Below, piece after piece: positions 9,722 to 17,578 of a stretch of DNA of 31,803 bases. Under the pieces are notes generated by a model. It saw nothing but the letters and a program-made list of their open reading frames with translations, did no database searches and was not told the origin of the DNA. This DNA is from JBCDHN01 sp964351855 (lineage in GTDB: Bacteria; Verrucomicrobiota; Verrucomicrobiia; Verrucomicrobiales; DEV007), in assembly GCA_964351855.1 (NCBI GenBank), contig CAYGQD010000067.1:1-31803 (forward strand). The letters are read 5' to 3'. Made by a program: the position numbers and the translations under genes. Position 1 is the first letter of the stretch. The number at the start of each line of letters is the position of its first letter.

Positions 9722-10843
9722 ATGAACCTGATCACCGCGATCGGCCTCCTCTTCCTGGTAGAAGCCGTCACCGAACCGGAATTCGAAACGCTCCATCGCT
9801 CCCTCCAGCCGACCGGGGAAGAAGTCTGGCGATCAATTCCCTGGGAGACCTCCGTGCTCAGCGCCCAACAACGCGCCGCGGCGGAACAGAAGCCGATCTT
9901 TATCTGGGCGATGGACGGGCATCCGCTCGGCTGCACCTGAAACAACGGCGTGCTCGACCGTGCGTCGAGCTTCAGCGATCCCGAAATCGTCCGCCTCTTG
10001 AAAAACGACTTCGTCCCCGTGGCGATCGATCAAGCCTACCAGCGGCGACAAAAAGACGCCGAAGGGCGCTTCTACCAGAAAATCGCCAATCAGGGTCCAC
10101 GAAAAGTTGGGAACGGCGGCCCAACCACTCAGGGGCACTACGTCGCTACGCCCAACGGCACCTTTCTCGGCTTCTCCAACCATCGTGACCCGAAACGGCT
10201 CCAGTCCATGCTCCAGGAAGCCCTCGACCACTACGAACCCACTCCGACTTTATCCATCGAACTAGGCCAACCGGATCAGCGCTTCGTCTATTCCCCACCC
10301 GAAGGAGGTCTCGTCGTTCGCGTTCATTCCCGCGTTCTCGGTGGCTACGAGGAAACGACGGATCCGTGGAAAACGATGTTCCAAAACGGAACCGGACGGG
10401 ACAACTTCTGGATTCGGAAAGACGAGCACGAAGCCCTCGTCCGCGGCGAGTTGCCCGAGAGCCTCGTCATCCGAATGCTCCGCTTCCACTTCGTCGACAA
10501 CACTCGAGGTGAGCCCCCCATGTGGAAGCCGTCCGAAATCCAAACTCGCAAGCTCACCCTCATCGACGGAATCCTCCGCGGCACTGTCCATCTCCAAAGC
10601 GAATCCGATGATCGAGAATTCCACGCAGCGCTCCTCGGTCACCTCGAAGCCAACGGGAAAATCGTCACTCGCCTCGATCTCGTTGCTAGAGGCAACTTCC
10701 GCGGGCAAGGACGCTACACCCGGGGAGCTCCCAAAGGTGATTTTCCCCTCGCCATCGCCTTCACCATCGCCGATGGCAACGACATCGCCGACGCGATTCC
10801 ACCACAGGGATCTCGGGGCTGGCTGGATGGCTACATTCGGTGA
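9722..10843 (+). CDS. Candidate thioredoxin-like selenoprotein (in-frame TGA = Sec73)
   Basis: A 373-residue frame, read through one in-frame TGA at 9938-9940. The upstream part (72 aa) and the downstream part lie in the same frame with no other stop. The N-terminus MNLITAIGLLFLVEAV is a short signal-like segment. Residues 57-105 look like the start of a thioredoxin fold as in thioredoxin_7/DUF255-like proteins: KPIFIWAMDG, then Gly70-Cys71-Thr72-Sec73-Asn-Asn-Gly, then SDPEIVRLLKNDFVPVAID. Sec73 therefore falls at the redox-active position. The region after about residue 170 matches no domain I can name. A perfect hairpin that fits a bacterial SECIS follows the TGA. Alternatives are a nonsense mutation (pseudogene) or TGA read as Trp; no other gene in the window needs TGA readthrough, which argues against the latter. 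The downstream part alone has only a GTG start at 9950, inside the fold. Confidence 0.72.
9952..9970 (+). promoter_or_regulatory. Putative bacterial SECIS stem-loop
   Basis: The stem is GCTCGAC (9952-9958) with GTCGAGC (9964-9970), seven perfect pairs, and the loop is CGTGC (9959-9963). The stem begins 11 nt after the TGA, and the loop G at 9960 is 20 nt after it. This agrees with the general bacterial SECIS description: a small apical loop about 16-37 nt from the UGA with a G among its first two bases. Such an element in the mRNA recruits SelB with Sec-tRNA. The stem lies inside the coding region and encodes part of VLDRASS, as expected for a bacterial SECIS. Confidence 0.6.
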
Positions 10844-10948
10844 AGGGGCAACGGGTTTTCAAAAGCAGGTTTGGTCGAAATACCGATCCCTTACGCCGCA
10901 AAACCCTTTGACCCCCTACCTGTGACCCTCCATGATCCGTCTGGAAAT

Positions 10949-13033
10949 ATGGCACACGGCGACAGCAAAGAACGGGAGACAACTCCTCCCCAGAATAGCG
11001 ACTATTGGGCATTTCTATCCTATCGCCACAAGGACAACACCGTCCAAGATCGCGATTGGGCCACCTGGCTCCAAAATCAGATCGAGCACTACGAGGTCCC
11101 TGCCGACCTCATCGGTACGCTCAATCAATGGGGCGACGAAATCCCGGAGCGCATCTACCCCATCTTTCGCGACGAGCAATCCCTCGCCGCCAAGGCCGAT
11201 CTCGGCGCGGCGATTCAGGATGCACTGAATCAGTCTCGATACCTCGTTGTCCTTTGTTCGCCCCGCGCCGTGGAGAGCTCCTACGTTGCTCAGGAAATTC
11301 GCCATTTTAAGGCCGACGGCAAGAAAGACCGAATCATCGCCGCGATCGTCGCCGGTGAACCAGGCGATCCGGAACAGGAGTGCTTCCCTGTCCCCTTGCG
11401 CCATCCCTTCGTGGACGGCGAGATCGACGCATCGGTCCGGGAAGAGCCGATCGCAGCGGACTTTCGGCTCGCGGATGGCCACGAAGGCTTCACCTCCCCG
11501 GAAGCCTATCAACTCGCGCTGGTGCGTGAGGGGACGCTGAAACGGAAAGCGATCAAAATCACGGTAGGCGCCTACGAGCAACGCCTGCAACTGGCACAGC
11601 TGAAGGTGATCGCCGGGATTCTGGGAGTCACCCTGGAACAACTCCGCGATCGCGACCGCCTGCATCAACTGGACCTCGCCCGAAAACGCGCCCGGAATCT
11701 CAGGCGCTGGCTTTCGGCGACAGTGGCTTTGTTGCTGCTCGCGATTGTTGGAGTGGTCTTGAGTTTCCTGTTTTTCCAGCGTTCTGAAAGTCACAGGGAG
11801 CGTGCTGAGACTGAACGCAACCAAGCGGAGAATATCCTCGAATTCATGACGTTTCAGGTGCGCGATAAGATGGGACCCTATCTACCGACCGACCTTAGGC
11901 GCGAAATCCTTGAGACGGTCGATGGGTATTATGAAGCAACCGGGCGAAACCGCACGGGGGACGCCAAAAGCCAGGTCGCTGTGCACTTTACGAACTTGGG
12001 AGAACTCGCCCTTGCGGAAGGGGATACGGATGCGGCGCTGGACTATTACCAAAAGTCTTTCGTCTTGAATAAAGAATTGGTGGCCGAAGAGCCGGACGAT
12101 CCGTACTGGAAGCGCGGGATCTGCTTAAGCCACGGGAAGTTGGGGGATGTGAAGTCGCTGTTAGGCCGAATTGATGAGGCGTTGGCGCACTACGAGGCCC
12201 AATCGAAGGTGGCAGAGGAGTTGATAAAGCTGGATCTGGGGAGTGTGGAGTATAGGCGTGATCTAGCCATCAGTTACGACAACATGGGGGATGTGAAATT
12301 GAAGTTGGGCCGCTCGGATGATGCGTTGGAGCATTACGAGGCCGCTCTGAATGTGTTCAAGGAGTTAGAGAAGTTGGAGCCGGGCAATGCGGAATTTAGG
12401 CGTGATCTGACCATCAGTTACAACAAGGTGGGGAATGTCGAATTGAAATTGGGCCGCACCGGGGAGGCGCTTAAGCATTACGAGGCTGGTTTCAAGATTA
12501 AACAGGAGTTGGTGGAACAGCACCCAGGTAACGTGGAGTATCGACGGGATCTCGGCGTTAGTTATGAAAAGCTGGGGGATGTGACGTTGACGCAGGGCAG
12601 CTTCGATAAAGCGCTGAATCATCACGAGGCCTCATTTAAGATTCGCCAGGAGTTAGTGGAGTTGGACCCTGGTAGTGCGGAGTATTGGCGCAGTCTTAGC
12701 GTCAACTACGATAAGCTGGGAGATGTGACGTTGAAGCTGGGTCTTACTGACGTGGCGCTGGAGCATTACGAGGCGGCATGGAAGGTGGGCCAGAAATTGG
12801 TGGAACTGGATCCGGGCAATGCCGTGGATCGGCGTGATCAAGCTGCTTCCCATGCCAAACTGGGTGGAATTTTCGAGGAATTGGGGAATAAGACGAAGGC
12901 CAAGGCGCGCTACCTGCAATGCGTCGCGATTCTCGAGAAAATGAAGGCCGATGAGGTGTTGGCCCCGGCGGATGATGCCTTCATCGCGATGTTTAGGCAA
13001 AAGGCGGAGGCATTGGAATCCGGTGGAAAGTGA
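10949..13033 (+). CDS. TIR domain - transmembrane helix - TPR repeat protein
   Basis: A 694-residue protein from the ATG at 10949; the frame is open from a TTG at 10871 but those 26 residues show no domain. Residues 18-135 are a TIR domain: YWAFLSYRHKDN, IYPIFRDEQSL and SRYLVVLCSPRAVESSYVAQEI. E116 sits where catalytic Glu lies in NAD-cleaving TIR proteins, so NADase activity is possible but unproven. A single membrane helix spans about 253-276 (LSATVALLLLAIVGVVLSFL), flanked by an Arg/Lys-rich cytoplasmic side. From about 340 to 670 run tandem TPR units, six of them with a regular 48-residue period. The topology places TIR inside and TPR outside. Such proteins may serve signalling or defence, or be general scaffolds. 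Codon choice shifts within the gene: the TPR half favours TTG, GTG and GGG while the TIR half uses CTC and GCC. Confidence 0.88.
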   Translation: MAHGDSKERETTPPQNSDYWAFLSYRHKDNTVQDRDWATWLQNQIEHYEVPADLIGTLNQWGDEIPERIYPIFRDEQSLAAKADLGAAIQDALNQSRYLVVLCSPRAVESSYVAQEIRHFKADGKKDRIIAAIVAGEPGDPEQECFPVPLRHPFVDGEIDASVREEPIAADFRLADGHEGFTSPEAYQLALVREGTLKRKAIKITVGAYEQRLQLAQLKVIAGILGVTLEQLRDRDRLHQLDLARKRARNLRRWLSATVALLLLAIVGVVLSFLFFQRSESHRERAETERNQAENILEFMTFQVRDKMGPYLPTDLRREILETVDGYYEATGRNRTGDAKSQVAVHFTNLGELALAEGDTDAALDYYQKSFVLNKELVAEEPDDPYWKRGICLSHGKLGDVKSLLGRIDEALAHYEAQSKVAEELIKLDLGSVEYRRDLAISYDNMGDVKLKLGRSDDALEHYEAALNVFKELEKLEPGNAEFRRDLTISYNKVGNVELKLGRTGEALKHYEAGFKIKQELVEQHPGNVEYRRDLGVSYEKLGDVTLTQGSFDKALNHHEASFKIRQELVELDPGSAEYWRSLSVNYDKLGDVTLKLGLTDVALEHYEAAWKVGQKLVELDPGNAVDRRDQAASHAKLGGIFEELGNKTKAKARYLQCVAILEKMKADEVLAPADDAFIAMFRQKAEALESGGK
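12104..12967 (+). repeat. Tandem 144-bp repeats encoding 48-residue TPR units
   Basis: Six consecutive units of 144 bp encode 48-residue TPR-type motifs, beginning at residues 386, 434, 482, 530, 578 and 626 of the TIR-TPR protein. The recurring core is [E]YRRDL..SY.KLGDV.LKLG..D.ALEHYEA followed by ...ELVELDPGNA. The units are similar but not identical. The DNA retains visible repeats such as gcattacgaggc, which suggests expansion by unequal recombination or slippage. The last unit is the most degenerate. Confidence 0.8.
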
Positions 13034-13127
13034 AGCTTCAATGAAAGGAAGGGGGATCAGTGTCTTGCGAAAAAAATGAGGAGATTCAAGGGGCTTTACA
13101 GTAAGAAAAACCACGGAGTTTCCGCCC

Positions 13128-14843
13128 CTAAAGATTCTGCTTCTTCATCTCCTCCACCGCAAAATCCGCAGCCCTCGCGGTTAGAGCCATGAAGGTTAAG
13201 GAAGGATTGACGCAGGCGGCTGAAGTCATGCAGGCGCCGTCGGTCATGAAGACGTTTTTGACGGTGTGGACCTGGTTGTGGGCGTTGAGGATGGAGGTCT
13301 TGGGATCGCGGCCCATCCGGGCGGTGCCCATTTCGTGGATGGCGGTGCCGGGGTAGGAGTCGTTGTCGAAGGTTTTGACGTTCTGGAGGCCGGAGGTTTC
13401 CAGCATCTCCGCAGCGTCATTCTTCATGTCTTCGCGCATCAGCTTTTCGTTCTCGCGGAACTCGGCATCGAAGACGACGACTGGGATTCCCCATTTATCG
13501 AGGTTGCCCTTGTCGAGCGTCATGTGGTTTTCATGGTAGGGGAGAGTCTCACCGAATCCACCGAAGCCCATGGTCCATTCTCCGGGCTCGGTCAGTTCCT
13601 CTTTCATGTCTTTGCCGAAGGACAACTCCGCGACGTTGCGCTCCCAACCCTGGCGACTGCCGCCGCCCTGGTAACCGAAGCCGCGGAGATAGTCGCGCTT
13701 GTCATCGCCGATGTTGCGATAGCGTGGGATATAGACGCCGTTGGCGCGACGCCCGTAGTAGTAGCGATCCAGATCGCCTTCCCAGACGCCGCGAGCTCCG
13801 GCGCGGAAGTGGTGATCCATCAGGTTGTGCCCCAGCTCGCCTGAATCATTCCCCATCCCATTGGGGAAGCGCTCGGAAACCGAATTCATGAGGATGGCGG
13901 TGGAACTGACGGTGCTGGCGCAGACGAAGACGATCTTGGCGAAGTATTCCCGCTCATCCATGGTCACGGAGTCGATCACATGGACACCTGTTGCCCGTTG
14001 AGTCTCCGGGTCGTAGACGATTTCCCGGACGATGGAGTCGGGACGCAGAGTCAGCTTTCCGGTCGCGGCTGCGGCAGGCAGGGTGGCCGACTGGGTGCTG
14101 AAGTAGGCGCCGAAGGGACAACCCAGAGAGCAGCGATTGCGATACATGCAGGGACCTCGCCCCACGTTGAGATGGGCCTGGTCTGCTTTCGAAAGATTGG
14201 CGACCCGACCGATCGTCATGTTGCGACCGGGGAAGTTCTTCTCGAGCCGCTTGCGAACTTCTTTCTCCACATAGAACATATCCATGGGCGGAAGGAACTC
14301 GCTATCCGGCAACTGTGGTAAACCCAGAGCCTCGCCAGAAATACCCGCGAACTTCTCCACGTAGGAATACCAGGGCGCGATGTCTTGGTAACGAATCGGC
14401 CAATCAACACCGATCCCTTCCTTGGCGTTCGCCTCAAAATCGATATCGCTAAAGCGGTAGCACTGACGTCCCCACATGATCGACTTGCCACCGACGATAT
14501 CAGGGCGATACCAGTCGAAGCGCTTCTTCTCGACATAAAGAGAATCGACGTCCTTGAACCAGTAGTTCGCCGTCATTTCATTGTAAGGATAGTCGCGGGC
14601 CAGCTTGGGATGAGTCTCGGCTTGCTCGACCGTGATCTTCCCGTTGTACTTGCTCTCCCACGGTGCTTTCAGAGCATATTCATAGTCGGCAACGTGATCG
14701 AGCTTCTTGCCGCGCTCCAGCATCAACACGCGGAGTCCTTTTTCCGTGAGTTCCTTGGCGGCGAATCCGCCAGAGACCCCGGAGCCGATGACGATGGCGT
14801 CGTAGGTATTGGCCTTCTTGGCTTCGATATTGAGAGTTGGCAT
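13128..14843 (-). CDS. GMC family oxidoreductase (FAD-dependent sugar/alcohol dehydrogenase)
   Basis: A 571-residue protein. I chose the ATG at 14841-14843 (MPTLNIEAKKANTYD) because it directly precedes the Rossmann segment YDAIVIGSGVSGG (GxGxxG at 20-25). The frame extends to 14975, but that would overlap the upstream gene. An early VLMLERGKK completes the FAD site. The Cys cluster C-M-Y-R-N-R-C-S-L-G-C-P-F-G-A resembles that of gluconate-dehydrogenase-type GMC large subunits. The C-terminal domain shows HEMGTARMG (catalytic His) and NPSLTFMALTARAADF (second His/Asn site). The family oxidises sugars or alcohols and passes electrons to a cytochrome or quinone. No signal peptide is seen. The subunit-3-like Tat protein is encoded 31 nt upstream, so co-export as a complex is likely. 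The substrate is unknown. Confidence 0.92.
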   Translation of the reverse strand: MPTLNIEAKKANTYDAIVIGSGVSGGFAAKELTEKGLRVLMLERGKKLDHVADYEYALKAPWESKYNGKITVEQAETHPKLARDYPYNEMTANYWFKDVDSLYVEKKRFDWYRPDIVGGKSIMWGRQCYRFSDIDFEANAKEGIGVDWPIRYQDIAPWYSYVEKFAGISGEALGLPQLPDSEFLPPMDMFYVEKEVRKRLEKNFPGRNMTIGRVANLSKADQAHLNVGRGPCMYRNRCSLGCPFGAYFSTQSATLPAAAATGKLTLRPDSIVREIVYDPETQRATGVHVIDSVTMDEREYFAKIVFVCASTVSSTAILMNSVSERFPNGMGNDSGELGHNLMDHHFRAGARGVWEGDLDRYYYGRRANGVYIPRYRNIGDDKRDYLRGFGYQGGGSRQGWERNVAELSFGKDMKEELTEPGEWTMGFGGFGETLPYHENHMTLDKGNLDKWGIPVVVFDAEFRENEKLMREDMKNDAAEMLETSGLQNVKTFDNDSYPGTAIHEMGTARMGRDPKTSILNAHNQVHTVKNVFMTDGACMTSAACVNPSLTFMALTARAADFAVEEMKKQNL

Positions 14844-14874
14844 GTGGGGAAGGAGGTTGGGATTCCGGGACTGG

Positions 14875-15414
14875 TTAGCGAGAGATGGCCCAGGCTTTTT
14901 GGCCGGGTTCGAGAGGGACATCGCCATCGAAGCGGCCCGGAATGGGGAGATAGACGAGGGCTTGGGTCGCGCCAATCTCGGAGGTGAAATAGCCGGTAAC
15001 GGTGAGCTGCTTCATCTGCCGGAAAAACCCGGTATTCGTCTTGGTAGAGTCTTGGACGATGCCGGTCTTCTGCTCCGGGGTGAGATCGACGAAACTCTGA
15101 CCGTGAGCCGCCCGGCTGGCTTCGTCGATCTTGGCGAGACCGGCGTAGAAGACTTTTTGATCACCAAGCACGTAGCAGTCACGCATCACCCGGATGATGA
15201 ACTCCTCCGCTCCAGCGGCTTTCGCACCCGGAGTATCAGTCGTCGGGATGATGACATCCGCCAGTTCCGTGAGGAGCGCCTTTTGAGCGGCGGTGACTTC
15301 GACGCTTGCGCCGGTATTCAGGACTTGCCCCATGACCCCGGCGGTCAACTGAGCAGAGAGAGCACCCCCGAAGTAGAGGGACAGGCGTTCGAGGGCTTGG
15401 CGGCGATTGATCAT
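14875..15414 (-). CDS. Gluconate 2-dehydrogenase subunit 3-like Tat protein
   Basis: A 179-residue protein from the ATG at 15412-15414; an earlier in-frame start at 15462 would place extra residues before the Tat motif and is less likely. The leader NRRQALERLSLYFGGALSA is a twin-arginine signal. The rest fits the gluconate_2-dh3 family: LTELADVIIPTTDTPGAKAAG early, FIIRVMRDCY, then an LTPEQK segment. In this family the small subunit carries the Tat signal and escorts the FAD-bearing GMC subunit, encoded just downstream on the same strand, to the periplasm. It is the first gene of that two-gene unit, 52 nt beyond the stop of the DUF3472-like gene. Confidence 0.88.
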   Translation of the reverse strand: MINRRQALERLSLYFGGALSAQLTAGVMGQVLNTGASVEVTAAQKALLTELADVIIPTTDTPGAKAAGAEEFIIRVMRDCYVLGDQKVFYAGLAKIDEASRAAHGQSFVDLTPEQKTGIVQDSTKTNTGFFRQMKQLTVTGYFTSEIGATQALVYLPIPGRFDGDVPLEPGQKAWAISR

Positions 15415-15466
15415 GGGGAGAGAGGATAGAGACGCGTGGTCTGAGGTCAAGCTCGGGGACATGGGG

Positions 15467-17527
15467 CTATTGAGACCGCTTCCCGGCGACGTAGCCCTGA
15501 TCCGCTTTCGAGAAGGCGGCGAGGCTCATGGTCCCCTTCATACCGTCCTCTTTCCGCTCGATTTGGATCTGGCTGCCAGCGATTCCGGTGAGGCGAGCTT
15601 CCAGGGTGCGGGTGACGCCCTGGATCGTGTAGCTCCAGGTGCGGAACGGTTCGCCCCTGAGAACTTGGGAAGAGGGAGACGCCGTTTGGCGATCGGTGCG
15701 GGCGGCAATCAACGGAGCGATCTTTACCGTCGCCCCGCCAGCATTGGGCGTGGTGAAGGTCAGGGTTTGATCATTCCAGATTCGGCTGACCGCGTTGTTA
15801 GCCAGGAGTCGGAAGAAATACGTGGTGCCCGGCGCGAGCCCTTCCAGCGGCACCCGGTTGATCCCTCTGGTAAGCGAGGGGATTTCAACCCCATTCTCCC
15901 AGGCCATCGACTGAACCGCCTGGCTCAGGCTGGAATTCCGCTCGGTCCCGTGAAGCTCGCGCGGCGCAAACGTGAGCGCGTCTTTGCTGCCGAAGTAGAG
16001 CGCGCCACCCGCAAGGTCTTCGCCGAAGGGAAGATCGAATTCAATCAAGGCACGATCCGGGCCGACCTCCGTCGCTTGGATCTCCCCGAATTCGATCGGG
16101 AGGGTAAAGAGCATTTCGACGCTGGGGCTGGTGAGGAACTCGGGGAGCTGACTCTCTTTCGTCGGATGAACGCGCGAAGGATCATGAGGATAGAGCCGAA
16201 TGCCCCCACAGCCCATCGCGTATTCACCCTCGTCCGTCGTGTACCAGAGCTTGTTCACAGGCGGATCACCCGAACTTCCCGCGCCGCCTGGAGAGTAGAT
16301 CTCCAGCGGACTCCAGCTCCCATCTTCCCAAGCCCAGCCACGCCGCCTCACTTCGCGATAGACGTCGCCGGTGCGTTGGTTCTGAGGCGGACCGGGCACT
16401 TCACAGAAAGAACCTAGCCGAAGATGCTCGTTTGGCTTCCCTCCGTGCCATTGATTCCCCGCCGCATAGAATTTCCAGGCTCCCGTCGGATGATCAAAAT
16501 AATAGCCGTAGAACGTATTATATTCGGCGCCGGCTTCGACCCGGAGTGCTTGGACGACGACTTCGGGATGATCGGGCATCGGGTCCCACCCGCGTGGCTT
16601 GACGCCGGAGCCCTCGTGGCCAAACCCGCTGAAGATGCCATCGGGCGAACCCAATCCGAGGAGATGGGGCATCGTCTTCAGATCACTGGCGGCACCTTCT
16701 TTCCCCCACATCGAGAAGTTGAAAGAGCCATTGCTGCGACGCTGATCGTCAAAGCTGGTTCCGTAATAGCCGAATGGCGTCGTCACCGGAGAGTAGCTGG
16801 AGACATCGGCCACGCTTCGGGTGGTGAAGACGAGGAGCTTCGCACCACGGACGGTTTGCGTATCGTAGCCTCCATGAACCGCCGCTGGACGCCAACGCAC
16901 CCGGAGAAGGTGACCATCGGTCAATGCGGGACCGTGAACATCGACCCGATACAGGTTTCCGATCCGGCCTGAAGCGACCTCGGTCGCTTGCAAGGCCAAG
17001 GTATATTGACCGGGTTGGGCGACTTCGAAACTCAGATTCCAGGGTTGCGGTCGATCCGAATTCGACTTCGAGGTGGAGACGCGCTTCGTCTCGCCCGCGA
17101 AGCTGACATCGATCTTCGAGCCTGGATCGCTCACCTCCAGATGAACTTGAAACTGGATCGTTCCCGGCGTGTTCACGAGCAGATGCCAGCGGAGAGAGGA
17201 TTCGGCGCCGCTCCAGTCCAGATAGGCAAAGTTCGACACGATCAGATCTTCATCGCCCTTCTTCGGCAGGTCCGATTCCCCCTTCGCGGTAGCGACGCGG
17301 CCCGTGAAAAAGCCGTTACTAGCAGTTAGGATGAGTTTGTCGTTCGTCGCCGCCTGTCCCAGATAAACAAACGACCGACCTTCCTCATCCACCCCTCCGG
17401 AAAGGATCTTTGGTGCATTCTCGAGCTGACCAAACCCCTCCGGAACGTCAGCCGCATTCGTCCACGACACGGGAATGACCAACGAAAGGCAAAGTGCCAA
17501 GAAAATGAGTCGCAGAGGTTTTTCCAT
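15467..17527 (-). CDS. Exported DUF3472-like protein with FN3-like and SHD1-like C-terminal regions
   Basis: A 686-residue protein with a signal peptide (MEKPLRLIFLALCLSLVIPV, cleavage near TNAAD). Residues 40-200 form a beta-rich N-terminal region. Residues 215 to about 470 resemble DUF3472: GGYDTQTV, PFGYYGTSFDD, FNFSMWG, LGLGSPDGIFSGFGHEGSG and repeated Trp/Gly-rich strands. Residues 490-605 look like a fibronectin-III-type fold ending GLAPGTTYFFRLLANN. The last 55 residues (RTWSYTIQGVTRTLEARLTG to AAFSKADQGYV) resemble the SLA1 homology domain 1, common at the ends of planctomycete and verrucomicrobial exported proteins. A surface or carbohydrate-related role is an inference. It lies upstream of the dehydrogenase pair with a 52-nt gap and may be co-transcribed with it. 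Confidence 0.8.
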   Translation of the reverse strand: MEKPLRLIFLALCLSLVIPVSWTNAADVPEGFGQLENAPKILSGGVDEEGRSFVYLGQAATNDKLILTASNGFFTGRVATAKGESDLPKKGDEDLIVSNFAYLDWSGAESSLRWHLLVNTPGTIQFQVHLEVSDPGSKIDVSFAGETKRVSTSKSNSDRPQPWNLSFEVAQPGQYTLALQATEVASGRIGNLYRVDVHGPALTDGHLLRVRWRPAAVHGGYDTQTVRGAKLLVFTTRSVADVSSYSPVTTPFGYYGTSFDDQRRSNGSFNFSMWGKEGAASDLKTMPHLLGLGSPDGIFSGFGHEGSGVKPRGWDPMPDHPEVVVQALRVEAGAEYNTFYGYYFDHPTGAWKFYAAGNQWHGGKPNEHLRLGSFCEVPGPPQNQRTGDVYREVRRRGWAWEDGSWSPLEIYSPGGAGSSGDPPVNKLWYTTDEGEYAMGCGGIRLYPHDPSRVHPTKESQLPEFLTSPSVEMLFTLPIEFGEIQATEVGPDRALIEFDLPFGEDLAGGALYFGSKDALTFAPRELHGTERNSSLSQAVQSMAWENGVEIPSLTRGINRVPLEGLAPGTTYFFRLLANNAVSRIWNDQTLTFTTPNAGGATVKIAPLIAARTDRQTASPSSQVLRGEPFRTWSYTIQGVTRTLEARLTGIAGSQIQIERKEDGMKGTMSLAAFSKADQGYVAGKRSQ

Positions 17528-17578
17528 CCCCCGACTCTCCGAAATCCAACCGGCGTTGGCAAGCCGAGAAGACGCCGA

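Noticed and set aside
9950..10843. A separate gene starting at GTG 9950
   Set aside because: It would start inside the thioredoxin-like fold without the first strand, and its frame is continuous with the 72-aa upstream part. One gene with a recoded TGA explains both.
13089..13129. AGGGGC/GCCCCT inverted repeat between the convergent TIR-TPR and GMC genes
   Set aside because: The loop is 29 nt and there is no T run on either strand, so it is a poor terminator.
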